DNA from: Actinomyces sp. AC-20-1
GTDB taxonomy: Bacteria > Actinomycetota > Actinomycetes > Actinomycetales > Actinomycetaceae
Reading direction: 5' to 3'
DNA: 42,023 nt
Assembly: GCF_023369555.1 (NCBI RefSeq)
Contig: NZ_JACJVC010000020.1
Location: forward strand, 1 to 42,023
Part shown: in pieces, positions 40,622 through 42,023 of the stretch
Layout: every line of letters starts with the position of its first letter
Numbering within the stretch: the first letter of the stretch is position 1
Made by a program: the position numbers and the translations under genes
The notes under the pieces: model-generated
Database searches by the model: none
What the model saw: only the letters and a program-made list of their open reading frames with translations
What the model was told of the DNA's origin: nothing

Positions 40622-42023
40622 ATGACCGACCCGATCGCGCGCCTGCTCGCCGCCCCGCCCGACCTGCCGGTGGCCGCCGGGCTCGACGACCTGCGCGCCC
40701 TCCTGGACACCCACACCTGCGCCGTCGTCACCGCCCCGCCCGGCACCGGCAAGACCACCCTCGTCCCGCCGCTCGTCGCCGACGTCCTGCGCGGGCGGGG
40801 CCACGAGGGACGCGTGGTGGTCACCCAGCCGCGCCGCGTCGCCGCCCGCGCCGCCGCCTCGCGGGCCTGATCGGCGAGGAGGTCGGAGGCACCGTCGGCT
40901 ACGCCGTGCGCGGCGAGCGGCGCTCCGGCCGCACCACCCGCGTCGAGGTCGTCACCGCCGGGCTCCTCCTGCGGCGCCTCCAGGCCGAGCCGGACCTGCC
41001 CGGTACCGCCGCCGTCGTCCTCGACGAGGTCCACGAGCGCTCCCTCGACTCCGACCTCCTCCTCACCCTCCTGCTCGACGCGCGCGCCCTGCGCGAGGAC
41101 CTCGTCGTCGTCGCCATGTCCGCCACCCTCGACCTCACCCTCCTGCCCCGCCTCCTGGGAGCCGACGGCGACGCCCCCGTCCTCGACATCCCCTCCGCCC
41201 TGCACCCCGTCCGGGAGCAGTGGGCTCCCCCTCCCCCGGGCGTCGCCCGGCTCGCCCCGGGCGGGGTCCCGCGAGACCTCCTCGCCCACGTCACCGCCAC
41301 CGCCCTCGACGCCCTCGCCCGGGAGAGCGGCGACCTCCTCGTGTTCCTTCCGGGAGCCCGGGAGTGGACGAGGTCGTCACCCGGCTGCGCGCCTCGGTGC
41401 CCGGTGGCGTCGACGTCCTGGCCCTGCACGGGCGCCTGGGCGCCGCCGCGCAGGACGCCGCCCTGGCGCCCTGCGCCCCCGGGCGGCGGCGCGTCGTCGT
41501 CTCCACCAACATCGCCGAGTCCTCGCTCACCGTGCCGGGGGTGCGCGTCGTCGTCGACGCCATGCTCACCCGCGAGCCGCGCCTGGACGTGGCCACCGGG
41601 ATGAGCGGGCTCGTCACTGTCGGGGCCGCGCGCGCCAGCGGCGTGCAGCGGGCCGGCAGGGCCGGGCGCGAGGGGCCCGGCGTCGTCGTGCGCTGCTGCT
41701 CGCCCGTGGACTGGGCGCGCGCCCCGCAGGCCCCCACGCCCGAGATCCTGTCCGCGGACCTCACCGGCGCCGCGCTCGAGCTCGCCGGCTGGGGCGCGCC
41801 CGGCGGCACCGGCCTCGCCTGGATCGACCCTCCCCCGGCGCCCGCCCTCGCCGCGGCGACGGCGACCCTCGAGCGGCTGGGGCTCACGGGCCCGGACGGC
41901 GCGGTCACCGCACTGGGACGGGCCGTCGTCGGCCTGCCCGCACCCGTGCGCGAGGCCCGGGCCCTGCTGGCCGCCGCCCCCGGGCTCGGGGCGCGCCGAG
42001 CCGCGGAGGCGACCGCCCTGCTC
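40622..42023 (+). pseudogene. hrpB: HrpB-type ATP-dependent helicase with two frameshifts, partial
   Basis: Three successive frames encode parts of one DEAH-box helicase. Frame one (40622 to about 40862): Walker A APPGTGKTTLVPPL and QPRRVAARAAA. Frame two (about 40864-41363): GYAVRGERRSGRTTRVEVVTAG, the DEVHER box, MSATLDL and LLVFLPGAREV. Frame three (from about 41364 to the window end): HGRLGAA, NIAESSLTVPGV and QRAGRAGREGPGVVVR. Each junction is explained by loss of one base; at the second, GAGGTGGAC appears as GAGTGGAC. All helicase motifs seen are otherwise intact, so recent inactivation or sequencing error is likely. The C-terminal part lies outside the window. Confidence 0.8.

Overview
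This 42 kb window is a chromosomal segment from a high-GC Gram-positive bacterium. Actinobacterial markers are a WhiB/WblA iron-sulfur regulator, a GlxR-type Crp regulator, a lysC-asd pair, the MurT/GatD lipid II amidation pair, a septum-formation lipoprotein, and a small SRP RNA beside dnaX-recR. Gene content fits the Actinomyces/Actinomycetaceae side of the phylum, but the genus is inferred from gene content only. There are no IS elements, phage genes or CRISPR arrays.

Layout. 1-4.5 kb: two related multi-membrane proteins, an AzlC/AzlD amino-acid exporter pair and a nucleophile-less alpha/beta hydrolase. 4.5-10.3 kb: a block resembling the mycobacterial Rv3670-Rv3683 and Streptomyces SCO3569-SCO3580 neighbourhoods (hydrolase, nth, crp, a small WEYA protein, whiB4/wblA, class A PBP, metallophosphoesterase). 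10.4-11.2 kb: tRNA-Pro with a duplicated 3' end and terminator, then an RHH/BrnT-like toxin-antitoxin pair. 11.3-16.7 kb: a PAP2-diacylglycerol kinase fusion, murT-gatD, NUDIX, a half-length HemQ/chlorite-dismutase-like protein and a PspC protein. 16.8-20.5 kb (minus strand): dps, trxA, asd, lysC. 20.9-21.6 kb: a frameshifted Abi-like HEPN gene preceded by a structured intergenic region. 21.7-28.1 kb (minus strand): a glycoside operon (GH2 enzyme, two permeases, binding protein, LacI regulator) with an operator overlapping the promoter. 28.3-32.3 kb: recR, dnaX, SRP RNA, tRNA-Ser. 32.4-37.3 kb: a GntR/YtrA-controlled membrane protein, a lipoprotein, a VapB-like/LytR_C gene pair and a uracil permease. 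37.4-42 kb: a small membrane protein, two enzyme-fold proteins without their catalytic residues (GATase-like, PNP-like), an Xre/membrane pair with a perfect 14-bp palindrome, and an hrpB helicase gene with two frameshifts that runs off the window.

Three window-wide signals stand out. First, many genes begin 6-7 nt after a TANNNT box with no Shine-Dalgarno sequence, which predicts widespread leaderless transcripts. Second, four proteins keep a recognisable enzyme fold but have lost key catalytic or heme-binding parts. Third, lysC carries a textbook internal Shine-Dalgarno/GTG start for a separate beta subunit. The most speculative candidate for a new system is the Abi/HEPN gene with its upstream hairpins.
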